A stretch of DNA of 64,000 bases from Apus apus. Taxonomy: Eukaryota; Chordata; Aves; Apodiformes; Apodidae. The stretch lies in contig NC_067285.1 of the NCBI RefSeq assembly GCF_020740795.1, forward strand, positions 17,228,001-17,292,000, in the 5' to 3' direction. A program made the position numbers and the translations under genes. Shown here one piece after another: positions 1-12,900 of the stretch (the first letter of the stretch is position 1; each line of letters begins with the position of its first letter). Below the pieces are notes generated by a model that was not told the origin of the DNA, made no database searches, and saw only the letters and a program-made list of their open reading frames with translations.

Positions 1-803
1 GCTTCTACATCCCTGTGGCCATCATGATCATCACCTATACCAGGATCTACCGAATTGCCCAGGCCCAGATCCGCCGCATCTCCACCCTCGAGAGAGCAGG
101 GGGGCAGTGGCCAGCTCATGGCAAGGAGCCTACCTCCTCTTTGCAGAGCTCCCTGCGCAAGGAGACTAAGGTGCTGCAGACCCTCTCTATCATAGTGGGA
201 GTCTTTGTTTGCTGCTGGCTGCCCTTCTTCCTGCTCAACTGCCTGCTGCCTTTCTGCCAGCCTGAGCTGGAGAGTGGCCATGAAGCACAGTCACCCTGTG
301 TTGGCCAAACCACCTTCAGCATTTTTGTGTGGTTTGGCTGGGCCAACTCCTCAGTGAATCCAGTGATCTATGCTTTCAACGCAGACTTCAGGCGAGCTTT
401 CAGCAACCTGCTGGGCTGCCAGTGCTTCTGCTGTGGCACACCCAGATCCACTGTAGTGAGGGTCAACTTCAGCAATGAACTGGTTTCCTATCACCATGAC
501 ACCACCTGCCAGAAGGAAGGAGCTGCCTCATCGTCAGTACCTCCCCCCACCATCACTGCCTGGGTGCAGCCTGTACCCCATGCTGTAAGTCTTCAGGGAG
601 AGGACAGCAGTGAGGAGATGTCTATGGAGAAGAGGCCTGTGACTTCTCAGACACAGGCTGCCCCTGGCAGCTGTTCCAAGAGTCATCAGGGGCCATCCAT
701 TTTGCAATTTGATTGCAAGGCAGAGTTATCCCTGGAAACTGTTACCCCCTGTTCAGGCCTTGGTCAGTGTGAGGGACCCCATCACCCTGTTCCAGAGGGT
801 TAA
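1..803 (+). CDS. DRD1C: D1-class dopamine receptor, D1C-like, 3' part of coding exon (5' cut by window edge)
   Basis: Codons run in frame from base 3 (FYIPVAIMIITYTRIYRIA, the end of TM5) to a TAA at 801-803, giving 266 visible residues. In order these are: TM5 end; a short third intracellular loop ending SLRKETKV; TM6 with the CCWLPFF toggle motif; a short third extracellular loop; TM7 with NSSVNPVIYAF (the NPxxY motif); helix 8 with a cysteine cluster CQCFCC suited to palmitoylation; and a tail of about 125 residues containing FSNELVSYHHDT. A short third loop with a long tail is the D1-class (Gs-coupled, cAMP-raising) pattern. The tail resembles but differs from both DRD1 and DRD5, and the paralogue found in birds but not mammals (D1C, earlier D1D) fits best. 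The coding region shows no intron, as usual for D1-class genes. The D1-class call is firm; the paralogue name is an inference from tail sequence recalled from memory. Confidence 0.85.
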   Translation, partial: FYIPVAIMIITYTRIYRIAQAQIRRISTLERAGGQWPAHGKEPTSSLQSSLRKETKVLQTLSIIVGVFVCCWLPFFLLNCLLPFCQPELESGHEAQSPCVGQTTFSIFVWFGWANSSVNPVIYAFNADFRRAFSNLLGCQCFCCGTPRSTVVRVNFSNELVSYHHDTTCQKEGAASSSVPPPTITAWVQPVPHAVSLQGEDSSEEMSMEKRPVTSQTQAAPGSCSKSHQGPSILQFDCKAELSLETVTPCSGLGQCEGPHHPVPEG

Positions 804-3800
804 GTGTGCATTTCTTGCACACAGCCATCCCATGGGGAGAGTTCACTCTGCACATGAGATACATCTGTCTCTCAGCAAACAAAGTCCCATGCCAGAGGGA
901 TGAGGACCTACCGCTCTTACTTCGGAGGGGTGAAGGGTGTACAAAGTCCACCCCAAAAGCATATAGCAACCATATATTAACCTCTTCCTACAGCCACCTT
1001 CATCTCTTACTCTTTCACAAATCAGTAGACATTTCCCATGCATTTGTTCACCCTCACACTTCAATCAAAATATAGTGAAATAATTAGATCAAAATTAAAA
1101 CAACTCACAGTTTGAGGCTCTGTAATATAACCTTACATAGATAAATTAATCTTAGATTTAGCTTCATTGCTAAAACCCATTTCCCCCCCCATCTCTCATG
1201 GTTTTACATTATACATGTGCATAGTTCTGGTCTTAAAGGTTTGTGTTTGGTTTTACTTCTGTGCTTACTTCAAATCTATGTATCTTGATTTACACATCTG
1301 AATCTGTGCTTAGGGTCTTTAATAAAAATTTCTCTGTTAAAACATTGCCATCTTATGTTGGGTTAAAAGACTGCTTAAAAACCCTGGAAAATTTATGTAG
1401 GACCCCAAACCCAGTTTCAGGTGCCACACTTTGGTATCCAAGCTTAATGGTACCAAGCTAGGATCTTCCTCATCCTCAGATGTTAGAAAATGTGGTATCG
1501 TATTAGGCTGAAGTTACAGTAGGATGCTGTTTGGGAACTAACTACTACAATTTAAGCTGCTATGAGCTGAGGCATCTGCAATCCTCCTTCCTCCTACTCA
1601 TTCAGGCAGCTAGTGCTTCCAGAAGACAAGCTGGTCCACAAAATAAAAAGCCAACCAGGTCATCTCTCTGAACCCATTTCACTATTCATAGACACAAACA
1701 GCAGCAAAAGGCAGAAAAAATGGGTGTTGGATGGCTTGCAGGAGAGAATATACTGGATGATAATTTCTATATGAGTAAAAATGTTCAGCAGACATTAAGG
1801 GAATACAAAGGGACTTTTCTGTCTACCACTCTGGAGTTCTGCTTCTGACCAAGTGTGCTCCACTAACCACCATAATTAACCCATTTTTTCATCTTTCACC
1901 AATGACTGAGTTGATTTACCTTGATTAATCTAAGGATATTTTGAAAATGCAACTGTCCAGAAAGAGACATCAGTAATGCTTACACTGCGAGAACCTTCTT
2001 GGATATTCAGTCGTATAGATGGCACAGCTGATATCTTTCAGAACAGTGATCCATGCTGAAAAGCCAGCTGCTGAAAAGCCAGACTGTCCTCCCAGTAATC
2101 CTGCTCCCTATGAATTTAAATGATGTGTAGTTCTTAAATTTCAGTACTCATTTCCCCTCAACACCTTCATACTTATGGGAAAAAACTGCTTTTGCTATCC
2201 TCCTCTTTTCAGGAATGTGTTGTGTGACTGTAATCCATTCTTCACCACCAAGACTGGCAGGACAAGAGGCAATGAGCTTAGTTCTAAGAAAGATCAAGAC
2301 AAGACTTCAAAAAAACTTCCTAAGAATAAGGATAATTAAGCACTGGAGTAGATCGCCTAAACAGCTTATGACATCTCTCTCAGTAAAAGTCTTTAAGAAA
2401 TCTTTTAAACATCTATCAGAAATTACACTGACACTGTTAATCCTGTCTTGAGGCAGCAGGTAGTGTAATGGTCTCTTGAGTTCTTTTCTCATTCTGCTTC
2501 ATGACATGACTCCTTAAGCATTGAGCTTAAGAAGTTTAATTCTTTTTATTTTGTTTTTTCTTTTTTGTAGCATGCTGTGATCTGTAGCTATTTTCTTGGT
2601 GGCAAAAAAAGCATAGAGATAAGAACTTTGAGACCCCATTGGTGGGTCCTTCTTCTCTTAGTGATTATTCATTTTTCTTAGTATTTAACAACCATCATTC
2701 AGCTTGCCTAGTGCCTCATTTGGAGAGCAACACTGAAGCAAACCTAGTATTTCCTTAAAAGAGATACAAGATCTGTGGTTTTGGTTTTGATTCCCTTTGA
2801 TTATTTTCTAGATGATCATACATGAAATGTACATGGATTCAGATGCTAAAGGGTCAATGAATATGTGAGAGGATTTTCCTTGGTACTTTTCTTCCTTCTT
2901 ACATAAACAAGACATGTATCATAAGAGTGCCAACGTCTTTTATCTCCTGCAACCAAGATTATATTTAAAGCTGTAAAAGATGTCTCATCTTACACCCTCC
3001 ACACTAAAATCCACGCTAGGGATATATCCACATACTTGCTAAGACACTATCCTGAAATGTGTGACTCCCTTTCTACCTGCTTCCTTCTCCTGGGCCAGCA
3101 GTCTTCTGGCAGTCATGGCCTCGTGAAATTATTATGCACAGGAGCTCTTTTAGTGTGTGTACTTTTTCATTATTGGTGATAAAAGCTGTTGATAAATGAA
3201 AGGGAAAGATTTACCTTCTTAAAAGGTTTGCCCTGTGTGTGGGAGCTGTCTCACCCAGAAAGTAGTCTGAACCAAATACACAGATTGCTTAAAAAAATGT
3301 ATGAGAGAGTGGGTGGCAGAAATTAAGCGATTAATGTATTTGACTGACATTTTATCTTAAAAATAATCAGAAATGCATGGTAGCTTTGATTTATGGGACT
3401 ATGTTTCTGTTAAGAAAGGAAAAAGCTATTTTCATCAGTGCTTGTGGCTGTAGTTTAAATAAAGTTCATCACTAGGTCAGATTGTACCTGAAAATAAATG
3501 GATATTTACCTGGAGAAAAAACCCTGGTGTTTACTGAAGATTTTTAAAGGTACACTTTAAAATTGCTCTTTGTAAGTTACGCTGGAAATAATTGTTTGTA
3601 CCTAACTGATAATGATCATTACCAATGTGCAGCTGCAAGGTCCATTGTAGTTAAGCAGAGTGTAATGTTCAAGTCCACAATAAATTCTGGAAATTGTGTA
3701 TTACAAACCATTTATAGTAATTTAAAGTGACATATTACTGAAAGTACTTCATATGAAATCTATCCTGCATAGCCCTTCAGACTACATCTTCTGCTGTTGC

Positions 3801-5913
3801 TGATTTAATAATACATAAATATTGATACTGTATGTATTAATTTTTTTTCTAGACTGGGGAGGCTTCTGAATGTCAAGCATACTACAGTTCTGTGAGCAGT
3901 AAATGAGCAAGACTTATTTTCCCAAGATTCTTTTTTAGTGATTAACTGTTTTATAATTGACATTTTTCTCATGACATGGCAAGCTACTCTGTTACATTAC
4001 ATAAGATTCAATTAGCATTGTCAGGCTCAAGTCTGATGAGATATATTGAAATTATTACAAAAAGCCAAAGGTTTACTTCAACAGAAATTGATGCAAAAAT
4101 ATTTTCTACTTACAACATTACAGACACTCAAAAATAATACCTTCTAAAGCAAAATCTAGGCAATGCTTTGCTATCTGTTTCTGGGTCACAACTTTCTTGA
4201 CTTAGCAGGATGAAATGAATCACAAATTGCAAAGGAATTATTTTATGGAGATCTACAGCTAGTTCTCAAACACACTCAGATAATCAAACCTACATACTAC
4301 TTTGGGTATTCACTACAATATATGAAAGTATATTACTGACTTAAAGCAGTTCACTTTCATGCCTAGTAGTTCCATATTTACAGTACCATGAACATCAAAA
4401 TCACCTAAAAAATAGCTTTTAAATTGCCTTGGTGTCAAAACAGTCCAACCTCAAACACACCTTCTTTAAGCACTCTTATTAGCCAATGTTTAAACACGCA
4501 AAACAAAACACATTCCAGTTCAGCCAAGTAGAGCTTTGGGATGTATACCAAGTGCCTTCTCTGCTCAGGCACAGAATCCCCAGTCCCTTTCCTTCTCTCA
4601 GTCTACAAACATCTCAACCAGCTGCACCTCCCAAGAGCTTCATTTCTTTCTGCTACACAAATTAATACAAACTTCTTGTAGTCAATTAAAAGCTTATGTA
4701 GCTGAGCTGCTACTGCAAACCTTATCACTATTGCATCATACATGAGAAATAGGCATAAAGTCTCTTCAGCCGCCTTGAGTGGCTGTAAACATGCTTATCC
4801 AGCTGAGGGATTTTCCCAGCTCTCAGACTTATCTGGAATTGTTAATTTGGTTTAAAAGTTAATAACGGGAGTAAACAGAGACACATGCAGATGCACATGC
4901 GCATATCTTCTTAGAAAACTGGACTAAAAAGCATTCTTCATTGAAACAGAAATGTAAACTTCAAGGTAGAGCTCTCTGGAGCTGGAGATACAGCAGGGCA
5001 AGGACAAGGACTCCTTCATCGTGAAAGACTAAGGTTGATTCCCACACCATTGTGTGGCAGAGGTCCCAGCAGAGACGCCAGCTGGCGTTTCTATAGCCAG
5101 CCACCAAGGTGTAGGCTCCAAGACCAAAGGAGTGCCACCAGTTACACACAGCATTTGTAATAGAAGGCAACAGTAGCAAAGTAGCACAGATGTACTTGAA
5201 CACCATGTTGATGCAAGGTTTAATCTTCTTTTCTAAGCAATAGTTTTAAAAGATTAACTACAACAACCTGCATCCTTGGCATCATGCTTGCTTTTTGGTG
5301 TTCTGCTGCTTATTGCTTTTGTATGTGCCTGTCATCTTATTTCTGCAGTGCTTTAGTTTGCAGTACACACAGACTTTGAGAAATCACCATTGACTTTAAG
5401 AAGTTTAGTATAGCTACAGCACTGCCTCTATGCATATCACTTCCAGGAAGGGGAACGGACTGAGAAAGGACATGTCACTTGACACAAAAAAACATAGAGC
5501 CTAGGAATAATTCTACATTTCAAACCATAATAACAGAACAAGACATTCTCAAATAAAATCCTCATTAGCAGAATCCTAATAAGCAAAACCTAAAAAGATT
5601 AGATTTCCTCCCAGTCTCCTCCTTCCCTCAAACAGAAGTCTACCTATATATCCAATCTGCAGGGAAAAATCTTCCACCTTTCCCATCTTCTTTCTCCTTC
5701 ACAAGTGCACAAAGACCTATGGACATTGCAGAGGGAAAGGGTTTTACCACTAACTCTTCTCCTCCATCCCACAACCTGCTGCTCCATCCTCAAATAATAA
5801 GGAAAGCAGAAAAATGAACATCGAAAAGAAACCACTGCCACCATTAAAATGACAAAAGATTCCACTATCTGAAGTCTAAGCAGACACTCCTCAAGGCAAA
5901 AACCAGTACATTC
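804..5913. other. Intergenic region downstream of the dopamine receptor
   Basis: AT-rich non-coding sequence. The first part must hold the receptor's 3' UTR. A canonical AATAAA lies at 1321-1326, about 520 bases after the stop, but others occur further on and none can be chosen without transcript data. Short open frames here have no recognisable domain or codon structure. I see no tRNA, no repeat of known family and no further exon. Confidence 0.6.
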
Positions 5914-6863
5914 ATGTGGGCCCAAAGAGTGGTGGCCAATGGAGTCAAATCCAGCTGGGGCCAGTCACAAGTGGTGTTCCTCAGGGCTCAGTTGGGACCA
6001 TTTCTGTTTAACATCTTTGTTGATGATCTTGATAAGGACACAGAGTGTATTATCAGTAAGTTTGCAGATGGCACCAAGCTAGGCAGGAGTGTTGATCTGC
6101 ATGAGGACAGGGTGGCTCTACAGAGAGACTTGGATAGATTGGATCATTGGGCTAATGTTAATGGTCTGGGCTTCAACAAGGCCAAGTGCTGGGTCCTGCT
6201 CTTGGGCCACAACAACCCCAGGCAACACTCCAGGTTTGGGGAAGTGTGGCTGGAAAGTGTCTGGCAGAAAAGGACCTGGGGGTTCTAATTGACAAGTGGC
6301 TGAATATGAGCCAGCAGTGTGCCCAGGTGGCCAAGAAAGCCAATGGTATCCTGGCTGGTATTAGAAATAGTGTGACCAGCAGAAGGAGAGAGGTGATTGT
6401 CCCCCTGTACTTAGCACTGGTGAGGCCACACCTGGAGTATTGTGTCCAGTTTTGGGCACCTCAATTCAAGAGAGATACCGAGGTGCTGGCGCGAGTACAG
6501 AGGAGGGCAACAAAGCTGGTGAAGGGCCTAGAGAATAAATCTTATGAAGAACACTTGAAGGAGCTGGGAATGTTTAGTTTGAGAAAGAGGAGGCTGAGGG
6601 GAGACCTCATCAGTCTCTACAACTGCCTGAAAGGTCGTTGTAGAGACATTGGTGCTGGTCTCTTTTCACAGGTAGTTAGCAACAGAACAAGAAGGAATGG
6701 CTTCAAGCTGCAACAGGGTGGGTTTAGACTGGACATTAGGAAATTTTTTTTCACAGAAAGAGTGGTTAGACACTGGAATAGGCTGCCCAGGGAGGTGGTT
6801 GAGTCACCATCCCTGGATGTGTTGAAGGGTTGTTTGGATGTGATGTTGGTGGATATGGTTTAG
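5914..6863 (+). pseudogene. CR1 ORF2 remnant (reverse transcriptase C-terminal part), frameshifted
   Basis: Two overlapping frames carry the coding remnant. The first (to about 6288) has the palm segment LFNIFVDDL followed by SKFADGTKLG. In CR1 reverse transcriptases this position reads FADD, so the second catalytic aspartate is replaced by glycine. The second frame (from about 6186 to the TAG at 6861-6863) continues with [14 protein letters not shown], the [14 protein letters not shown] segment and the terminal [16 protein letters not shown] block. The switch between frames falls between about 6190 and 6265 and indicates a small indel. The remnant cannot encode an active enzyme. Confidence 0.9.
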
Positions 6864-6955
6864 GGGAGAACTTTGTAGAGTAGGGATGATGGTTGGACTC
6901 GGTGATCCCAGGGGTCTTTTCCAACCTGAACAGTTCTATGATTCAATGATTCCAT
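5914..6955 (+). mobile_element. CR1 LINE, 5'-truncated copy
   Basis: A sense-oriented CR1 fragment of about 1 kb. It begins inside the reverse transcriptase gene (the GTGGGCCCAAAGAG region), runs through the C-terminal part of ORF2 and ends in the CR1 3' terminus. The terminus has the tract GTCTTTTCCAACCTG followed by degenerate GTTCTATG/ATTCAATG units near 6931-6950. Truncation at the 5' end is the normal outcome of CR1 insertion. Frame damage and the loss of an active-site residue show that it is an old, inactive copy. The 5' boundary is approximate. Confidence 0.95.
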
Positions 6956-9900
6956 ATTCAGCTTTGTATTTATATAAACTTTTGGATTTCTCCGCTTGGA
7001 TGTTTTCAGGAAAGGCACTTCATAAATGGCTGTGAAAGTTATTTTAGCCTTTATATATTGCAAAATATATTTTCAAGGTATCAGGGGATTTTTCCAAGAT
7101 TACTCTTCTCTCCCTGTTTTTCCTGCTAAATTGTTGTAATGTTTTTCACTGAGTAGCATACAGACTAGCTAACATTGTGTCAGTCCTTAGACAGTCCATC
7201 CAAATATAGGTACAAATGGAAAATTAAATAATTCTGATTTAGCAACTGTTATGCATAGTTGCTATAATAAAAGTAAATATATTAAATAAATTAAATCTCA
7301 TCCACAAGTTTATAGCTAGGTGTAACTTGCTTAATTCACTGAAAAATGTCAATATAAAGGAAGCCAAGATCATACCTCATACTTTTTTTTTATCCCTCTG
7401 TTACTAAGTGGATACTTCCATATTTCAATAAAACTTTAAATTCAGTGAGAAATAGCTGACCTAGGTAGCAAAAAGAAAAATCAGTTATAAAACTAATTTG
7501 CCATAAGCATCTGTTGTTTTACTCTTGCCAAAATCATGCCTTTTCTGTTGGATTTCAGATGATGTATTTGCACACACCTTATTATGTATATTTCAATCAG
7601 TTGAGTATTTCTAAGTAAAAATTATTTTGTGAAAATTTCTCTGTTCTTCATAACCAGAGGTTTTTTCCTCATCCGGGGGGTTTAAGTGGCTTTCTGGATG
7701 TTAAGCACCATCAGTTCAGTACCTGTGGCATCCAATGTACTCAAGTGGTTCATCACTATGGTTACAGACTCACACCACCTAACTCTTAACTTCATTTATC
7801 TGATTGGTATAAATTAACTTACTTTCCTGAATCCTCTCCCCTTTTCTGCTGCAAAGGGACATACAGCAGGATGCACCTCCTGGGCATGGGCTACTCCTCA
7901 GACTTCTAGCTCTTTTAAGACCTGATTTATATTTATATCTAAGAAAGGCACAAAGATGTTAGAATGATTAATTTTTCTAGCATATTTGGCTAAAAAAATC
8001 CCAAAGTAATCCTGATCTGGGCTTGTTATCCCTCAAAACACCCTGCCTGTGTCTAGTAATTTACGACATTTTAGAAAACCCAGGGCTTATGCATTTCATG
8101 TTTTTGTAAGTTACCTGATAGGAAAACCACCAATCAGTGGAACTACTGATGGCAGAAAAGTGAATTGTGGACACATATGGAGGATCATTATATACACATA
8201 GCATAAAATTAATGAAGATGCTGGGCAAAAGGGGAGTTTATCTTCATCACCCAGAGGAGTAAAATTTCATCTAGACCCAGTTTTATTTTAGTTTAGGTAG
8301 TGAGAAGACATTTCCATTTGTGCAATTTGCAGAAACTGTTGCTAGGTTCCCTTTTCTTTAAGGATAATTTTAATTGAGTTTTCTGCAGTTCAACATTTTA
8401 AAGTATTTTTAGCTAATTAAATCCATCTTTGCACCCGCCCTCAGTGAGAACATAATTTAATTCTTTTCACATATAGATCTGAACTGGCTAAATGAAATGT
8501 TATACACTATTTCATGGGCTGCACACTATCCCACCTATTCTACCTGTTTCAGTTTTGCTACATATGCCACAAAAATACCCATTTCCTTCCTTGCAGTGCA
8601 AAATAAATTAATTAGCTTTTTGATATCTCTTTGAGGCCCTAGTACAGGAGTAACAGAAAAGTTCCTAGGTTTTGTGAATTTTTTTTTCTTTTTAAATTGA
8701 GGATATAAACCTCTTAAGTTCATTTATCACTCTTGAAAAATAAGAAACTTTAGTTTATCAGCTGTCCAATTTGGTTCTGCTTTGCTTATCCCTTGGTACA
8801 TATTGAGAGTATCAAGACAACAGGGAAAGTGATAACAATCTTTGGGAAATGCAGCACCTACGGTATACAAAGGGGGAAATGGGTTTTGGGTATCAATGCT
8901 GTTGTCACTTTCATACTTTCCACAACTGTCTGCATGAAGTTCTCCACATGGGCCAGAAGCCTTTCATAGACATGTCAGAACTACAAGTGCAGGCAGAGCC
9001 TGGCAGCAGAACTTGCGAGCTACAGTGCACCTGAGCTTAGAGATCCAGACCAAAGAGCTACCAATAGCAAACTACAACAAGAAAACAGATGGATAAAAAT
9101 TCCCAAGTGCAATATTAACTATTACTTATTTTTATGGGCAGATTATTCCATATCTTCTACCACAGGAATAAAATATATTTTCTAACACACAAATATCACT
9201 GAAAGAACTGCTTTAAAAACTGCTGCAGCAAATGCTTGGGAACAGGATGCACATTAGTATCAAACCAGAAAACACCTTTTGGGAAATTCAGTGGCCCGTG
9301 CAGTGTCAAGGCAAACACACACAAGCAAGAACATGCTGCTCAGCTTTTATTACTATTAGACTCTTAGGTCTTCTTCTCATTTGGTGTCTTTCTTTGATGT
9401 TCCGTTGTTATCATGGGTTTATTTGATGCTTCTGTGTATTATAGCTCTACTTAAAAAATACAATCCAAAACTGGTTTTACTGTTTTAATACAAGAGCTCT
9501 GGATTATATGTTGTTAGAGTATACACAGACTTGTATAGCCTGTTTGTTTCTGCCCCATAAAAATCACTTTTATTGTTAGGGCAGGGCCAACTTCATAGTT
9601 TGCTAGTGTCTAATGCACAAGCATTCTCCCTATTGACTTAGGTCTTTAGATAAAAGCACAATATAAACAAAAATAAACACACCATTCTATACAATCATTG
9701 AGTTGTGTTTTTGGGGGAAGACCTCCACATTTTAGATATGTGACATCTTTCATAATTAGCAGCTCACATGGAAAATTGATGTCCAGCCTTTAGTTTGTGA
9801 GCAGTTTGGTTCAAGAATTAAATTCTGAATAAACTGAATGTCTGAACAAGTTGAATGTCTGAATTTGACCTAGTTTCAGGTGAGGTACTTTACCATGATG

Positions 9901-12900
9901 ATTTGCAAAAAGCATTATTCATGTTACAATTTTCTCCAGAAAAAAAATAAAAATAGAATAGACAATTTGTATTACTTTTAAGAAACAAAATTAAGCCTAC
10001 CAGGTCAGTTTGTTGTATGGTGCATAAATTTGCCATTTAGGTTTCCTAGAATTTTAACTGCAATGTGGTAGGTCAGACCTTTTGTTCTAGAATTAATTTT
10101 TTAAAGCTTTTATTCCAATATGCATTTTTTTACATTTTCTACTCAAACTACAAGAGACTTAATTTATTTTGAAGAACTCAGTCTTCTGTTTACAACTTGG
10201 TTGTTAAATAATTTGTTTCCTTTTTGAAAAGCTCTGCTACTCCATTTTATCAACGAAACCCTCACAACATACATTTGCAGAATGTGAAATTTCCTTTCAT
10301 TTCACAAGAAGAAAAATACTAAGAATCCCACCCCTCTGAGTTTTCTCAGTGATCCGTACAACGTTTCCTCCCACACGTGGCAAATGGGAGGTTCATGCTG
10401 CAGTATCAGGTTTTGCATTACCAGCTGACTGCCATCCTCACATTGTGCCTGCTGCTTCTTGAATAGAAATGTTTTCTCACACCATCTGATACAAGCATTC
10501 TCTGGTAACATTTTAATAGCTGATCCCCTGCATCATTTTAGCTCCCCCCCCACCCCTCCTACCCTTTAGTTACTCTTCTCACTTAAGGATGAAATAAGCT
10601 AGGAGCAGATCAGTCATCTCCACAATGTTGTGAAAGACAGTCTCAAGATGCATTTGTTGAGTTAATTTCAACACACCATATTTCTAGAAATGTTCAGATG
10701 AAATGGGTCCCTCCCTTCCTCTTCTGTTTGTGTCTAATACAAGTGTCCAAGATAAATTTAAAGGGCAACTCATTTTCATCCTACAACACGTGCACGGGTT
10801 TTGAATTACATAGTGTAGGTCTGTCTGCATCTTGCTACAACAATGAGGAACGTATTTTCTGCTTCTTTGTGTCAACTGTAGGATGACCAGCCATAAGCTC
10901 TATTAAAGGAAACAGTCCTTTTTAAAAAATCCTAATTAAGTCCTCCATTTAGTAGCAGTTGAAATAAATTATTTCTGTGATTTCCTTCACTGCCAGAGGC
11001 TGATTTATTTTGAACCAGCTTAAATAATGGAAAAGGTAAAGCTGAAGTTCAGCCTTTCACAAGACTTAACATTTTGATCAGCTGATAGAAAAGCCTGGAG
11101 TGGTAGAGGTGTTTCAGCAGCTCCCACACCAAGCTCAACAAGGGACACTGTCAACACTGAGGTCAGTCCATTAATTATACAGTGAAGGATGAAGGTAGGA
11201 AATAGTGGTCACGTGGGTTCACTGTGAAAGGAGACAACGACTCTTTGACAAGAATTTGAAAAACAGAAAAAACTTCCTAAGTTTGCTTATGAACATAATT
11301 AATAAGAGTAACCTTTACACAACTGAAAAAAAAGCATAATCACAGTGGAAGGCAGGTTATAGAAAAAAACATTTAATAGGTGGCATTTCATATAAGCAAA
11401 ATGACATGCTTAGAAAAATTAGCATGTGGTTACGTATCTCTAGTCAGGAATACAACCATCTGAATTGAGAATATACAGATCAAAGCAAGACAGGAGTATG
11501 GTGCGAGGAACAAGGTGGTTCCTATGGAGCAATGGAACCTCTAGTGAAAACTCAAGTCACTAAGGTTTCCTGAACTCTCCTGTGAAAAACAGTGTTGGAG
11601 AACACAAGGCAAATGACTCAGGCCAGCTTGTGAAAGAATCTGTAGGGAATGTGAGACACAAAAGATGGTGGAAACATTACTTGGTAAAGTAAATAAATTG
11701 AGAAACTGTATTCTGGGATGACTCTGAAGCACCCTACAATCCTCAAGAGAGGATTCAGCAGCAGCAACTCACTGAAAGATGGGCATATGGGTGATTATAA
11801 ACAAATTCTGGAGCCTAAGATGTTGACTGGTAAATCTCCTAATCTCTGATCAATACGATACATTTTCTTTACCTTTTCCATCAATTCACAAAAAGCCATC
11901 TTTTGAATGAAAGGTTGGGTCGAACTTCATTGGAACTGTATTGGCAGAGAATGAATGGATCAGTACACATAAACACCAAAAACCCTGACAAAGGTATTGT
12001 CTGACCCTGGAAAAAGTGCTTAAATAGGATCTAGAAGAGACTTAAAAGAAAAATGTAAGCAAGGAAATTCTTGTTTCACTTTGATCCTTTTATGCTCTCA
12101 TATGCAGTAAACAAACACCAGAATTTCAGTTATCTGCAGTTAAAGGTGCTAATAATATATTAACCTGTACATAATCTTACAAAACTCTTTTCAGTAGTCA
12201 TGCTTATTGTCCAGCTTATGATAGAAGGAGGAAAAATGATGAAAAATGCTTCACTGCTCTTCCTTGTGCACCCTGTCTCAGTCAGTGGCCGTGTAACTGT
12301 CTGGATTTAGAAGATCCTCCAGCAAAACTGGACATGAAGCATTAGGTACCTCCACCAGTAAATCCAGTAAATCCATGATACCCTTTAGGGACTGAACTTC
12401 TGAGGTGCCCAGCAGAGATCAATGGGGCTGTTGGACACCTTCCCTGTGTAAGGCAATGTTTCACTCTGCTTCATAACCAAACTGAGAAATCTATCTCTGC
12501 ATGGCTCTTCAGCCACCAGCTTTTCTCTTTTATTCTATGCAGAGCTTGGCTTGCCCTGAACAAAACCAGGTAATTGAGAAACTCAGTTTATCTCCCGTTA
12601 GACAGTGCTTATTGCCACATGAAATATGCTTTATTCTCTTGAGACAGTAACAAGAAATAAAAAAAGGTAGCTCCAACAAGTAGGTTAAACACAGCTATGC
12701 TCCTGCTTTGTATTTAGAACAATTTAGGTTCATGAATCAATGTTCTTTACACTACCCACTTCTCTGAGAAGGAGTTGATAATGGCAGTGTTGGAAACTGG
12801 CTACTTTCCACTTATAAAATAAAGCTATTCTTACAATCATTAACACTTGTTGCTGAAATTCTAGGGACTAAAATAAGAGGAATAAGTTTGATTCTTCATA

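Noticed and set aside
2053..2084. Short tandem duplication of GCTGAAAAGCCA with a 15-base period
   Set aside because: Only two copies in non-coding DNA, which is common by chance slippage and of no evident function.
5644..5925. 93-residue open frame on the - strand just before the CR1
   Set aside because: It overlaps the CR1 boundary in antisense and matches nothing recognisable.
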